Origin: Pholiota molesta
Lineage: Eukaryota > Basidiomycota > Agaricomycetes > Agaricales > Strophariaceae
DNA: 64,000 nucleotides
Assembly (NCBI GenBank): GCA_014925825.1
Contig: JACGCK010000125.1
Location: 1 to 64,000 of the forward strand
Reading direction: 5' to 3'
This document shows positions 33,801 to 44,389 of the stretch, one piece after another (within the stretch, counting starts at the first letter, position 1; every line of letters starts with the position of its first letter). Position numbers and translations under genes: made by a program. The notes under the pieces were generated by a model. It was not told the DNA's origin, made no database searches, and worked only from the letters and a program-made list of their open reading frames with translations.

Positions 33801-35689
33801 TGAGAGCGGCTGAAGAGTTGAACATCAAAATCGGCACATGGATGAACTGAGAAATCTTACGCTGCTTCGAAATTTCATTGATTGCAGAGACAGTGGCTTC
33901 GCGAACATGCAGATCCTCATCGCTGAGTAAACCGACAATGTCTGGGATGGCACCTTCGATGGCCGAGAAGAGGCGGGCTAAACGATAGACGTCAAAGCGT
34001 GAGCATGGACCAAAGAATCAATGTTACGTTGCTTTGAAAATTCGACGATCGCTAAAACTGCGGCCTCACGAACGTTCGAATCTTTGTCCTTCAGTAAACT
34101 GAGAAATTTTGGAATAGCATCCTCGATAGCCGTTTCAAGATCGTGATAAGGTGTTCGAAATACCACAGTCATTCCTTGAAAAGCTGTCAATAAACATAGA
34201 GTGCAAAATACAAAGTCACTTGCCCTGGGACACTTGTAATTCGCAATTCTCCAAAACGCGTGTTGTGAGGCGCTCATAGTCTGTTCCATAAGAAGTAAAA
34301 ATATCTTCCGTATCGTTAAATGTGGCTGCAATCCAATCGTGGTCATGGACAATAACAAGGTCAATATTGGGTTGCTGCCAGATGCAAGTTCGAGTCAGCG
34401 CTTGCAAGATGCAGTTAAGTGGTTTCTTACCGAAGACAGGAGGTGTTCGCAGATATAAGAACCAGGACTCAATACCTGATGTCAAATATCAGTCGTAGAC
34501 ATGCCTTTTATAAAAAAGACTAACCGGTTTCGGATATTCAGGGTAGTCACGAATGATGATACTAGACGTGTTGTCCTCTGAATCGGAGGAATCTATTGTC
34601 TCCTCCTCTTGATTTAGCAAGTCGCCAGGGCCAGACTCGTTCGCAGAATTTCGATGGGCTGATGACTGGGGCAGACTTGAGGGTGCCGGACCCAGTCTAG
34701 GCAGAGATCCCAACGGGACGTTGTTGCCGAGAGCTGGAAAGAACTCGGATGAAGCGTCAATTCGAGTACTGCGCACCTTGCCCTTAAACTTCTTTTTGAA
34801 GAAATTTTCGTTGATTCCAATGACGAATCCTCGAGCGAAGACGCATTGGTTCTTATCTTCATTGATGTCCTTGATCGATGTCGGATAATGACGACTTTCC
34901 ACCCCATCTGTGTTTCGCCAAGATGCATGGAAGCCAACATCCCCTGAAGCTGGTAACCCAGCTGCCGACCCAACTCCGATGCTGAACTCCAGCTCGCGCT
35001 CTTCTTCTGGCGATCCCGCTGCAAGTCCCCATGAGCGACCCTTATCGCAACCAGTCACCAAGTACAAGGAACCATTCCGCGCCTCACGCTTTCTGTCCAC
35101 GTTGAGATACTTGTACCACGACTGGGCGTGCTCGATGATGTAGTCCCTATATTCGCCGTAGGCCTTTGTTTCATTACGATCGGCACCGTGAGGCAGGACA
35201 AGCATAGCAGCACGCTCGCTGGTCATGGTAAAGTTTACTGCAACCTTCACACCGACTCCTGGCCTATACAAAATATAAGCAAGGCTAGGATGATACATGA
35301 CTATCCACGTACACGAGTGGTGCGCCCACTTGAAGAGCATTCTCTGTCTTCAAGTTGAACTTCGCGCCGCGCGTAATGCAAGCTTGCTCGGGATGGAATA
35401 ATCGAGTCCTCGTAGTGTCAGTAGCAGGGTTATGAGGGAGGGTAATAAAAAAATCGGGTGTGCCCAGATGCTGGTTGACCGGGTCATTTGCGTCTGCATG
35501 TACGTTGCACAGATAGTCAAATCCGCCGTCATCTGTAAGGAGCCCAAGGTCTCCAATGCTGATGCCCTGTTTTGTATATGCCACTGGGAGGTTTGCATCG
35601 GGATCGGGCTTCCATAGTGGCAAGCCGTGTCGTTTCTTCAAGAGCAATTCGCGATAGATATCACTACTGGCCATAATGGGAGAAGGCAA
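30855..35689 (-). CDS. Large HEAT-repeat protein, about 22 exons
   Basis: The gene starts at about 35689 (MPSPIMASSDIYRELL; MASSDIY is an alternative start). Exon 1 has a conserved Agaricomycete N-terminus (LPLWKPDPDANLPVAYTKQG, then IGDLGLL). The next exon (about 35265-34520) is a globular domain (SWYKYLNVDRKREARNGSLY, CDKGRSWGLA, ARGFVIGINE) with an acidic end. A shorter segment (IDLVIVHDHDWIAATFNDTE) comes next. Eighteen exons at 31150-34150 follow, each encoding one ~39-residue helical HEAT unit of the type AIPHLL-LLKDKDS-VREAAVSAIAEFSKQ. The last exon ends TPTPGA at 30855. The estimated product is about 1,250 residues. HEAT arrays form protein-binding solenoids; the partner is unknown. 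No stop or frame break was found in the units read. Confidence 0.8.
31150..34155 (-). repeat. Array of 18 one-exon HEAT units
   Basis: Donor-proximal signatures (exon end TCGAAGCAGC|GTAAG) recur at about 31151, 31316, 31489, 31663, 31831, 31995, 32164, 32344, 32510, 32676, 32845, 33012, 33178, 33354, 33523, 33689, 33858 and 34023, a period of 164-180 bp. Each exon is about 117 nt and appears symmetric (phase 1 at both ends), so units can be added or lost without changing frame. Confidence 0.85.
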
Positions 35690-38600
35690 GTAAGTGCAAA
35701 ACGCCTAGGGCTCACCCTAAGCCCGATATGTGCGCTGTGTTTGATAACGGTGTGAATGCGTGATAGAAATAGAAAACATAATGGATTGGTAATTAGGTAT
35801 ATTCGAGCTTTGCTTTGGCGGTGCGTTAGCTTGTTGGAAGAGACGAAATTTCCATAGATGGTAAACTATATCCACAAAGTGCTCGATATAATAATTTGTA
35901 TGTATCTATCTGACACTGCGAGAGTACGGTGAAAGGTGAAAGAGAGTATTGGACTGGATGAAGAAAGGGAGCAAAGTGGGGACATGACAGAATCGGTGCC
36001 ATCATGCCACGTCCATATTTTTGAAATGGGTCGAGAATCAAACAAAATGACAAGATGTCGAAGAACTATAGACCTGGTGAATCAGAGGAGTCACATCGAT
36101 TGAGACTTCCACTCACCTTCACCGCATACGTGTCCTCTTTCCAAGCGTCCCTGTCCATGACTGCTCCCTGCATCTCATCCACCGTCCGAATGTATACTCC
36201 AAGCGCGTGAGCAGAGATAGAAGAATGGGTCCAGAACATTGAAAGTCAACAATGCCCATGCATGCGCCGTATCATGACAGTAAGAAGATACCGAGGCGAA
36301 AGACAGCTGCTGGCAGGCATGCATCTCGGCTCGCCCCGGTCCGACGCCATGGACACGAACAAAAATCCTTCTTCGCCGCACAAGCGCCCAGTCACCTATC
36401 TTTGTCGCTAGTACTCTCAATAACCTACATCGGAACGCAGTTTTGAGTTGCACTATGGGTACTGCTTTTGACTTCTTCGCCATTCTTCGCGGAACAGAGT
36501 GCAACAGGAAATTATCGCACTACTAAATCTACCATTTATTGCACAAATCGACATCGCTCATTCTTTCGCTAATGAACGAAGGCATCGCCGCACCATCCCT
36601 CTTACCAGGCTCTAACAACTAACCAGCACACACCGCGCGGTGGCCATTGACGCCAAACCCGAATCGCGCCATACATCCATGATACTCTCATCTCATCGAC
36701 GGTTACCCGGATACATCTCGTACTCATGCACCGCCGCTTTGGCCAGGCGATTTCAGATGAATGTGCGACGAGGATGAACTCGCTGCTGCCGGAGCTACTC
36801 CCAGTGTCCGTGTCCTCGTCGACTTCGATGCATTTTACCGCGACCGCTACTCAAGGGTTGCAGCTCGGGACCCACCGGGTGCATCCATCGCGCCCTGCGG
36901 AGCGATGGGCGTCCATCAACGCCATGGGCCGCCAACGCGATGAGAAGATGCATCAGGTAGGGTTGATATACCAGTGATATACAGCACCACTGTCGCTGTA
37001 GTATTCTGGCACTATGGAACATCAGATTTAGTACGTAGTTGATGTATGGGTCCATGGGATACGCGGTATGCAAGCACACGACACAGCTTACAGCTTTTGG
37101 ACTGGGCGCAGAAAAATCTCCAAGACGAAAACCCAGAACGCGCGCGGTTCCTGCAAATCGAACTCTGTCAGTAGCGTGCAACAATCCAATAAGAAGTGCT
37201 TCGAAATGTTGGCTGCGCTGCGTAAGATAAGTAGTTCCTGTTATCAAATGTACTGACAACTTGAGTAGTAGCGGAAACGGCCTGAAGCTCTCAGAGGGTC
37301 GAACGTTGGTAGATCGGATGGTCATGAACTGCATTTACGATATCGCGAATCCATTCCCAATTTCAGCCTCCCAGGCGTACAGCAACACGATGTATACAGC
37401 CCACTACCCCCCAGTAGCGCCACGGAGTCAACCAAACGAATCAAAGACCTCACCGAACACTGCCTGCAGGGAACATGCGCTGGACATGCTCCCTCGCAGG
37501 GGTCCGGGTATACGCAGCATTCCGGGGTGACTCCGTGTCCTATATAAGTAAGTGGTAGGGAGCGTCGGGTGACGCCTGTATCGCATGGATGGATAGGGCG
37601 TATGAGGGTTACCGTCAACGGAGTTAGCCACGGTTGGAATGGTAATGTCGCTGGACCTCGAGCCTACGGACGTCGAAAACGAGCACATGCAGCCGTTGAA
37701 TCACAGGACAATTTTAGAGATTGCAGAGAGCTCGACATACTGATACAGGATACCATCCTCGAGCTCTGTCAGTGGCATGCAGTCCAACGAGAAGAGCGCC
37801 GAAATGGTGCCTGCGCTAATGCATAAGATAAGGAGTTCCCGTTAGCAAATGCACAAACGAAAACAACTTTCGATTGGTCCACCTACGTCGTCCGTCTTCT
37901 GAAGGGAAATCTAGTTCCGTTGGTCTGCACGTTCCGTCGGTCTTCACAACTCAACGACCCCGACTGGAGCTGACATCATCGGCAGTTCACCGCTGCACCT
38001 CCACCCCATCGCGCGCGTTCGTCGGCTGCGCTCGAAGTTCGAACGCGGACAGGCGCCAGACATACTGCTCCACCCGCCGCACCGTACACCATCCACAAGA
38101 GAGACAGGACGGTAAAGGCGAACATAAAGGTAGACCCACCATGTCTCAACGCGCGACCATGTCCACCAGTGCACGAGCTGGTACCACCATTATGGGAAGG
38201 CGCAAGACCGGAAGAAAGATTCAGAGAGAGAAAAAACGACAACAAAAACAATGTAAAACTGTGCCTGAAATATCAAGACGCCGTTATTTCGAGGCCGCAC
38301 TGGCGTACAGCGCCCGGAGAAGCGCCGCGAAGTATCTGAGAGAAGTCCGGCGCGTTGGCGGAAGATCCTACCAAAAGCGGACCATGTAAGCGATAGGCGG
38401 CATGAAGACTGTCCACGATGCCATGGAGTCCAGGGATCAAAAACAGAGAACACGGAACCCAACTGCAAGAACATGCGGTGGATGCTCCTTCAAGGGGTCG
38501 TGTGGAGCTGTTTTGATTCCGTGGACTCCAATGGCCGTCCAGGAAGACCAGGGAGTCGTGCTTGGCTCTGACTGCAGCATCCAAGGGGAACAAGTAAAGA

Positions 38601-40587
38601 CAGGAAAGAGGGGCGGGGCTGAGAGGGATGGAAGGGCGGGGCTGAGAGAGAGTAAGGATACTCACATGCATGGGTCAGATGCAACCTTCGCTCATTTCCT
38701 CCGCTTGGCTTCTTTCTGATCCTGAATCCACCCATCACCCATGCGCTTCGTCACTGTGAGTGTGTGTGCTGTGCACAAAAAACAAGTGCGAGAGATCGCG
38801 TCCAGTCAGCCGAAGGGTTCAATTAGTCACGTCGACCAAATGCGATGGGAAGAGATCCATGAGAGCCAGACACTTCCGTGGCTCATGCTTGCGAAAGGAA
38901 CAGGGGGATGAATAAGTTCAGAGGCGACACGCAGTGACGGAGCGGAGGCAGCCTGGGAGGAAGCCACGGCTCGCTCCGGAGACAAACGGCAGATGTGGCT
39001 GTGCTATGCTGACTGTTCCGTCAATTCCGCTGATGAGGCGCTTAGCGCCCACGTCCTCTCTCTCCTCCCTCCTCTCATCCATCCTGTCGCACTGGGATCT
39101 TTCATAAGCGCTCGCCGGGATACACGTCTCGATCGACCCCAACAACTTGAAAGACAAGATACCGCGCCATGTCACCGTCGCGCGCTCAGGAGTGCGGTGC
39201 TTGTCACCATCTTCGCCGCCGCCGCCGCCGTCTTTCGCTTCTTCCCGCCTCTCTTTGCGCGAGAGAACATCGTGATTCTCGTTCTACATCCTTCGGTGGA
39301 GGGCTGTTATGGAGCGAGGAGCGTCAGCTGGGGATTATCTACCCACTCTGGCTGGGCATGCGGTACAAGAGGCGATCTGGGAAAATGGGTGTAATACCCG
39401 CCGCTGGAGGCTTGCGCAGAGGTGTTGATCATGGTTCTCACCCGCGAGTCTTTTCTTCTTCTATCTTTTTGGTCTGTTATTTGGCTTGAACCTTCTCCGT
39501 TGGCGTGCTTGTAGGTGCTTGTGCTGTTTTCCTACCTCCGAGCGTTCTGTCGGCGCCCTGCGATGGATCAGGTCCGTGCGTAGTGGAAGCTCCGTTTGCA
39601 ATTGCTGGATACTACAGACGGCAGATGGATCTGTATTCGGATGTGCAGCACGCCATGCTTCTATGGAGCGCTCTACACGGTACGATGCGCTACATGCCGC
39701 AGACAGACGGCCGGAACGCGCTTGGTGGGCGTTGTGCTCCATCCTCTATGCCCCGGCGTGCTCCGGATTCTTTCTGGGCGTTTTTGTCTTTTGTTATACA
39801 GATTCCTTGCTTCCTCGACCCGCGTTTCGCATTTTATTTTCATCCTGCTTCACTGCGTATGGCCCTCTCAGCACCCGCATATCTCATGAGAATCTACCCT
39901 TTTCCCGCCCATTTAGCTTCCATGGAGTGTATTTGGGATGGTTGAAGGATATTCCGTCTTCGTCAAAGAATGAGTTCCGGGTGCGGGAATGGATGTCCAT
40001 ACATTGCGTATCCACTCTGTCCAGGTCAGTCTCCGGGATCGGCTGTGCGGATGAGCGCTTTCCGAATTCCCGCAACGAAACCGCGCAGATATCTATGGCG
40101 CGGCAGCTGGTGCTCCATTTCTGCCTGCAAGAATCGTTCTACATTCCCAATCGTCGTTGACTCGACGTTGCGTTGAACGCTTGAAGCTCTCGAACTGTGG
40201 CATGTTGGTTCTCGAAATTCTTATGCCTGCGCGCCTTGAGTAACTGTACCCTTTCTCTCTCCATAAGGCGTTTAGTGAAATGTTATTGTTTGACGTAGCT
40301 ATTTCGCATGGTGTCCTCCCTCCCTCCCTCCTGCCTGATAAAGGGTTACACGCAGGCCCACCGCGGGATGCACCGCGCATGTTCTAGAGCGCTCTCAGAA
40401 GCACAAGGTGTCGAATGCCGCGGATAGATGGTCAGGGGCGTGTCTAGTGTATATCGATCCTTCTATGCTTCGCAAGCACCATATTTTTCCACGGCGGATG
40501 TCTATTTCTGTGGTGCATCCGCCTCCGCTGGCTTTTCTCCGCAGTTTCGCCTGTCCAGTCTCCTCCCCATACGCCTTCGATATTGAG
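35690..40587. other. 4.9 kb without a recognised intact gene
   Basis: Several ORFs of 100-220 codons exist (36795-37334 minus, 37874-38389 plus, 39486-40160 plus), but I recognise no domain and many overlap on both strands. The 37874-38389 frame ends in a very basic stretch (GRRKTGRKIQREKKRQQKQC). A duplicated ~105-bp segment lies at 37155-37260 and 37755-37860, a GCC run at 39217-39232, and a repeat-family segment at 36060-36180. The last 200 bp before 40588 is homologous to the upstream region of the MYND relic at 45.3-45.6 kb. Confidence 0.4.
37155..37260 (+). repeat. ~105-bp direct duplication (partner 37755-37860)
   Basis: Both copies share CTCTGTCAGT, GCATGCA-like, CGAAATG, GCGCT, TAAGATAAG and AGTTCC words in the same order and spacing, 600 bp apart. 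Confidence 0.6.
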
Positions 40588-40652
40588 CACGTGCGCTTTT
40601 GTGACGAGGCGAATCCATCCCTACAGTACATAAATACACGCTTCCTGCACGG
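40588..40652 (+). promoter_or_regulatory. Conserved promoter region of MYND copy 2
   Basis: It contains the shared element at 40588-40610 and, 15-40 bp later, TACATAAATACACG followed by CTTCCTGCACGGAC. The same order is kept ahead of the inverted relic at 45319, and in a looser form (ACATAAACATACAC) ahead of copy 1. The ATAAATA word is a likely TATA box about 60 bp before the ATG. Confidence 0.5.
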
Positions 40653-40691
40653 ACTGCTGGCATTGCTTCCTTGACCGCTGCCACATCCGCG

Positions 40692-41435
40692 ATGCCACCA
40701 CCAGCGCTGACCTGCTCTGTCTGCAGCACGCCCGCGTCCGAGGACGCTCCCATGAAGCGGTGCTCCCGCTGCCGCGCGCGTTTCTACTGCGGTACGCATA
40801 CGCCCCTGTCTGCGTATAGCTCCGCTCCTCGCTGACCCCCCCTCCGTGCGCACAGGCCAGGACTGCCAGACCGCGGACTGGACGACACACAAGCGCGCGT
40901 GCGGCGCGGAATGGTACGACAGGTACCGCACGTGCCGCGACGGGAGCCGCCACGAGGGGCGCCTCGAGCTGATCACCTGGGCGAGCGCGGCGGAGGGCAC
41001 GGGGTGGGGGTACAAGCCGCTCGCGGAGGCCGCGGCCCTGCGCGCAAGGTTCGAGGGCGCGCTCCGCCGCGACGAGCGGCGGCTGCACGCGGAGTGGCCG
41101 CAGGCGTTCCGGTGGACGTGCTGCGGGACGGACGCGGAGATGGACTGGGGGTGCGACCACCACGGGACGGGGAGCCGGGCGTGTATGTGTGATTTCTGCC
41201 GGTGCGTGTTGCTATATATTCGTCTGTCGACGTGGATGTGTGTGTGGGTTTTTGTTGCTGACGAGGTGGTTGTGAATGCAGGATGGGGACGGCGTTGCCG
41301 GAGAACGTCTATAATATCCCGAACGCGTCCAGACACGGGCTGATGCTTTACCGCGGGCCTGACCCGCGCTCGTTTGATCCTGCCAGTGCGGCGATTGCAG
41401 CGCAGGGGCGCGCGACGCTCGGGCTGCCGATGTGA
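40692..41435 (+). CDS. MYND-type zinc-finger protein, copy 2
   Basis: Exons 40692-40791, 40856-41201 and 41282-41435 code for about 199 residues. The MYND finger is complete (CSVC, CSRC, FYCGQDC, THKRAC), followed by the same tail as copy 1 (FRWTCCGTDAEMDWGC, CMCDFCR, RGPDPRSF). Introns are 64 and 80 nt at identical positions to copy 1. It converges on the F-box/LRR gene, 524 bp away. The upstream ~280 bp is shared with the broken inverted copy at 45.3 kb, which points to duplication of promoter plus gene. No damage seen; likely functional, with unknown role. Confidence 0.87.
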
Positions 41436-41959
41436 GATATGATATGGAGGGAATCTGGGTTTGGAAATGGGACTGGGCTCGTGGCGCGTTGACGTGTAGG
41501 GTTGAAATATAGCCGCCTGTTGTCCTTGTTTGATCTTTCGTCTTTCTTCTTTCGTCTTTCGCATACTCGATGTGGGGATGTTATTTGGGACACCCTGCTG
41601 CGCATCTCATGTCAAATGACTTGTAACAGATGACTTGTAATAGAACTGCAAAAGTAGACTCAATCGGCGACCATTCCCACCTTCTTCATTCGCAGCGACG
41701 ACGCAAGTACGATATCCACCTTTGAAAAATACGAATCAAAGAGTTATATCTGTTATTATCATGAGCTATGACAAATTTGAAAAATCAGCCCTACAGCGAG
41801 TAATTGCGAGCTCTGATACCGGCAGCATTTTTTCGATACTGGCGTTCTTTTTTACAATGAACTGCGGCCCATTGGTCAACAGAATCATCTTCGGTGGGGT
41901 ACATCAATAAATCGACAGAATGTCACGATGATATATCGAGGTAATGAGCAGCGCAACTT

Positions 41960-43408
41960 TTACATACTTTCCTCCCATTCTTCCAATTTGTTGTCGATCA
42001 TCGTAGTCTCTGACTGCAAAGTGAATCGGAACACAATATTCGGTGCCTTCTCAGCAAGTTCCCGTTTGATTGGACTTCTTGCCATGACGGCCTCATCTGA
42101 CTCGCCGATATCACGCACGACAAACGCCAGTGAGGGGTCGGCAATCGTGACCACCCGAACGGGGCACGCCATGTCCTGTAAATCGAACCATCTGCCCTGC
42201 GTGAACAGCATATCCCAGATCAATGGGTCCATCCGCTTGGTGAAGCCGTACGCCTCTAGGCGCAGCTCCGCCACATGGGCGGCATGCTTCCAGATCGGCT
42301 CTTCGTCTTCTTCCGCATCGAACGCCGCTGGATCTAAGGCCGGGTGGACGATTTCGAGGAATTTCCCCGCGAGCGTTAGCGTCGTCACAGTGGGCACAAA
42401 TTTGAGGATGGCCGACAGCTCAGCAGCGATGGAGTAGATATGTCCTGGCTGAGATATGCTCCAGGATAGAGAGAGGGTGTGGAGGGCGGGGAGATGGATA
42501 TTTGTGAAGAGCGAGCTGAATGGTATGTGTTCTCGGCAATCTTCACTGTCGCGCATCGCCAAGTAAAGTGTGGAAAGGTGTGGAAGGATGATGTTGGATG
42601 GATCCCACCGCATAAATTCGTCCTCTTCCTCAATGCTAAAGTGCGCCCATTCTAGTTGAGGCAGGCCACGGAGGAGGGTGAACCAGTATGAAAGGGTTGT
42701 GTTGATATCCCATATCGAGATATGGGTCAGCGTTGACCAAAACGAGGGAATAATGTTGAGCTCTGGTCCACGACGATATTCGTCGATCGCTAATCGCCGC
42801 AGGTTGTGAGGTTGAAAGAGCATTTGTGACTGAAAAAAAGAGTAACCCGACCCAATACCGCCCACCGATCGTGCTCCCACTCCATGCCTCACGAGGGTAT
42901 GTAGCTTGGAAGGCATGAACAAATTGCCAGCTTTGCTCCGTTTGTGAATTTGCACCCAAAAGAAGGGCGAAAGTTCGAGGTTCTGCGCTGATGCTGCATA
43001 CTCCATGACGAAATCCATCCCTCCCTGCGCCAGCTCGCCAACATATGTCCTGCGGTAGCCGCCTTTGACAGAAAGGTGGAGAAATGGGGGTATCGCGCGT
43101 TGGTTTTTTCTCCACCACTGTAGAAATTCTACTTCACGTGCGAGCAATTTGTATTCGTGTTTGTCCCCTTCTTGGGTAACGCAGACGGTGAATGAATAGC
43201 GTAGATGAGACCATAATCTGGCTGATACCAGAGCGACTGTTCGCCAGGAAGAGAAAACTTGGCACAGGAGCAATGGAGCGAGGTTTATGTTCGGTTGTTG
43301 GTCTTCATATCGCGCCAGAGGATGTTCCGGGAGGCAGTGGTCGAAAATTTCCCCAAGAACATCGTAGTGAACCTTACTTATAGGGCTTGCACATAATGTT
43401 GACGACAT
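41960..43408 (-). CDS. F-box/leucine-rich-type protein
   Basis: An intronless 482-codon ORF starts MSSTLCASPISKVHYDVLGE. The N-terminus matches the Agaricomycete F-box pattern (HYDVLGEIFDHCLP, then APLLLCQVFSSWRTVAL), which would bind Skp1 in an SCF ubiquitin ligase. The remainder shows irregular leucine-rich segments (LRRLAIDEYRRGPEL, LTHISIWDINTTLSYW, LPHLSTLYLAMRDSEDC, LPALHTLSLSWSISQ) that would form the substrate-recognition surface. Length fits this very large fungal family (400-600 residues). No stop or frameshift is seen. Start chosen as the first ATG; a short 5' spacer of 350 bp separates it from the next relic. Confidence 0.85.
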   Translation of the reverse strand: MSSTLCASPISKVHYDVLGEIFDHCLPEHPLARYEDQQPNINLAPLLLCQVFSSWRTVALVSARLWSHLRYSFTVCVTQEGDKHEYKLLAREVEFLQWWRKNQRAIPPFLHLSVKGGYRRTYVGELAQGGMDFVMEYAASAQNLELSPFFWVQIHKRSKAGNLFMPSKLHTLVRHGVGARSVGGIGSGYSFFQSQMLFQPHNLRRLAIDEYRRGPELNIIPSFWSTLTHISIWDINTTLSYWFTLLRGLPQLEWAHFSIEEEDEFMRWDPSNIILPHLSTLYLAMRDSEDCREHIPFSSLFTNIHLPALHTLSLSWSISQPGHIYSIAAELSAILKFVPTVTTLTLAGKFLEIVHPALDPAAFDAEEDEEPIWKHAAHVAELRLEAYGFTKRMDPLIWDMLFTQGRWFDLQDMACPVRVVTIADPSLAFVVRDIGESDEAVMARSPIKRELAEKAPNIVFRFTLQSETTMIDNKLEEWEESM

Positions 43409-43765
43409 TAGGAGTAGAAGAGCTTAGTCGACGAGGCAGGATGATGTGAATGAGGGCGAGAATCAAGCAAGAACGCGAGAGTGGGCATCAAGTGGGCATG
43501 CGTGTTGCATGCGGCGGCAGACGCGTAACGGAGTTCGGGCCGATCATTTGGGTCATGTTTGCTTTTCGTTTGCGTTTCGTTTGCTTTTCAGTCATAGCCA
43601 TAGTTGACGTTCTAAGTCCCAACTGCGAGTGTGGATTTACAGTAGCTGCCGTAGTATAGAGAAGAGTGTGTGAGACCAATATATCGAAAATATCCTAGGA
43701 GGTTAAAGAACTGGCACATATCTTTTTCATGACGCATTTAATAAAAAAAGTCTCCAATCTCTATT
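43409..43765. other. Intergenic upstream of the F-box/LRR gene
   Basis: No gene; should contain the F-box gene's promoter on the minus strand. No clear TATA box was chosen. Confidence 0.4.
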
Positions 43766-44074
43766 TCACATCTCAATACCAACGAAATTCACGAAAATAA
43801 TCAGCATCATATACATGCATGATATGTCAAGAACCCAGATACTCATACAACAAACGAGCCATTTACCAAGGCGAGTTGTGCCGTCGAAGTGCCAGAACGC
43901 GCCAGTCTTCTCGATTGTTAGAGCCTCATAGATCTTGATGACGTAGACAGCAGCAGCGTCAGAGGGGAAGAGGGGCACATGGGGAACGTACTTGGCGATC
44001 CAGTCGTTGATACCTTTGCAGAAGGAGTCTGCGATTATCCTATAACATTCTCGTAAGTTAAGTCTAGGATACAA
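43766..44074 (-). pseudogene. 3' exon of a truncated oxidoreductase-like gene (uncertain)
   Basis: The minus strand has an exon-like block (GINDWIAKYVPHVPLFP, then IYEALTIEKTGAFWHFDG) bounded by a CGCAG acceptor near 44027 and a GTAAATG donor near 43866. The phrase resembles the C-terminal end of fungal short-chain dehydrogenase-like proteins, but I am not sure. No upstream exon is found: at about 44100 the sequence changes to the GC-rich repeat cluster. It looks like the remaining end of a gene cut by that cluster. Confidence 0.3.
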
Positions 44075-44389
44075 AATGAAGGGCGGCGTGAATACGTAGC
44101 AGGATGAATAGCGGCGGTGCTGATGCCCTCATCTACGTCGTTGTTGTCTTCGGATGCCTCATTTTATTGATGCTTGAAGATACCATGTATTTCCGTATCT
44201 CAGAGATACACCGCGAAGTGAGCGCAGGCGCACTGGTGTCTGCTGCGCAGCAGCGCGTGTTCAGCGACGTACGAAAGCATCCCCACGGAGCCCGGGTACC
44301 GCCACCGCGCACCGCGCCCTCCGTTTCTACTCGCGTTATCCCAAAGAACCGCGCCGCTGAGTGGCAATCGTGGGCGGATGCTGGCGCCA

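Noticed and set aside
36795..37334. 179-codon minus-strand ORF
   Set aside because: No recognisable motif, and it overlaps one of the duplicated segments; support was insufficient to call a gene.
39486..40160. 224-codon ORF as a possible gene
   Set aside because: No domain, no supporting introns, and other frames on both strands are equally open.
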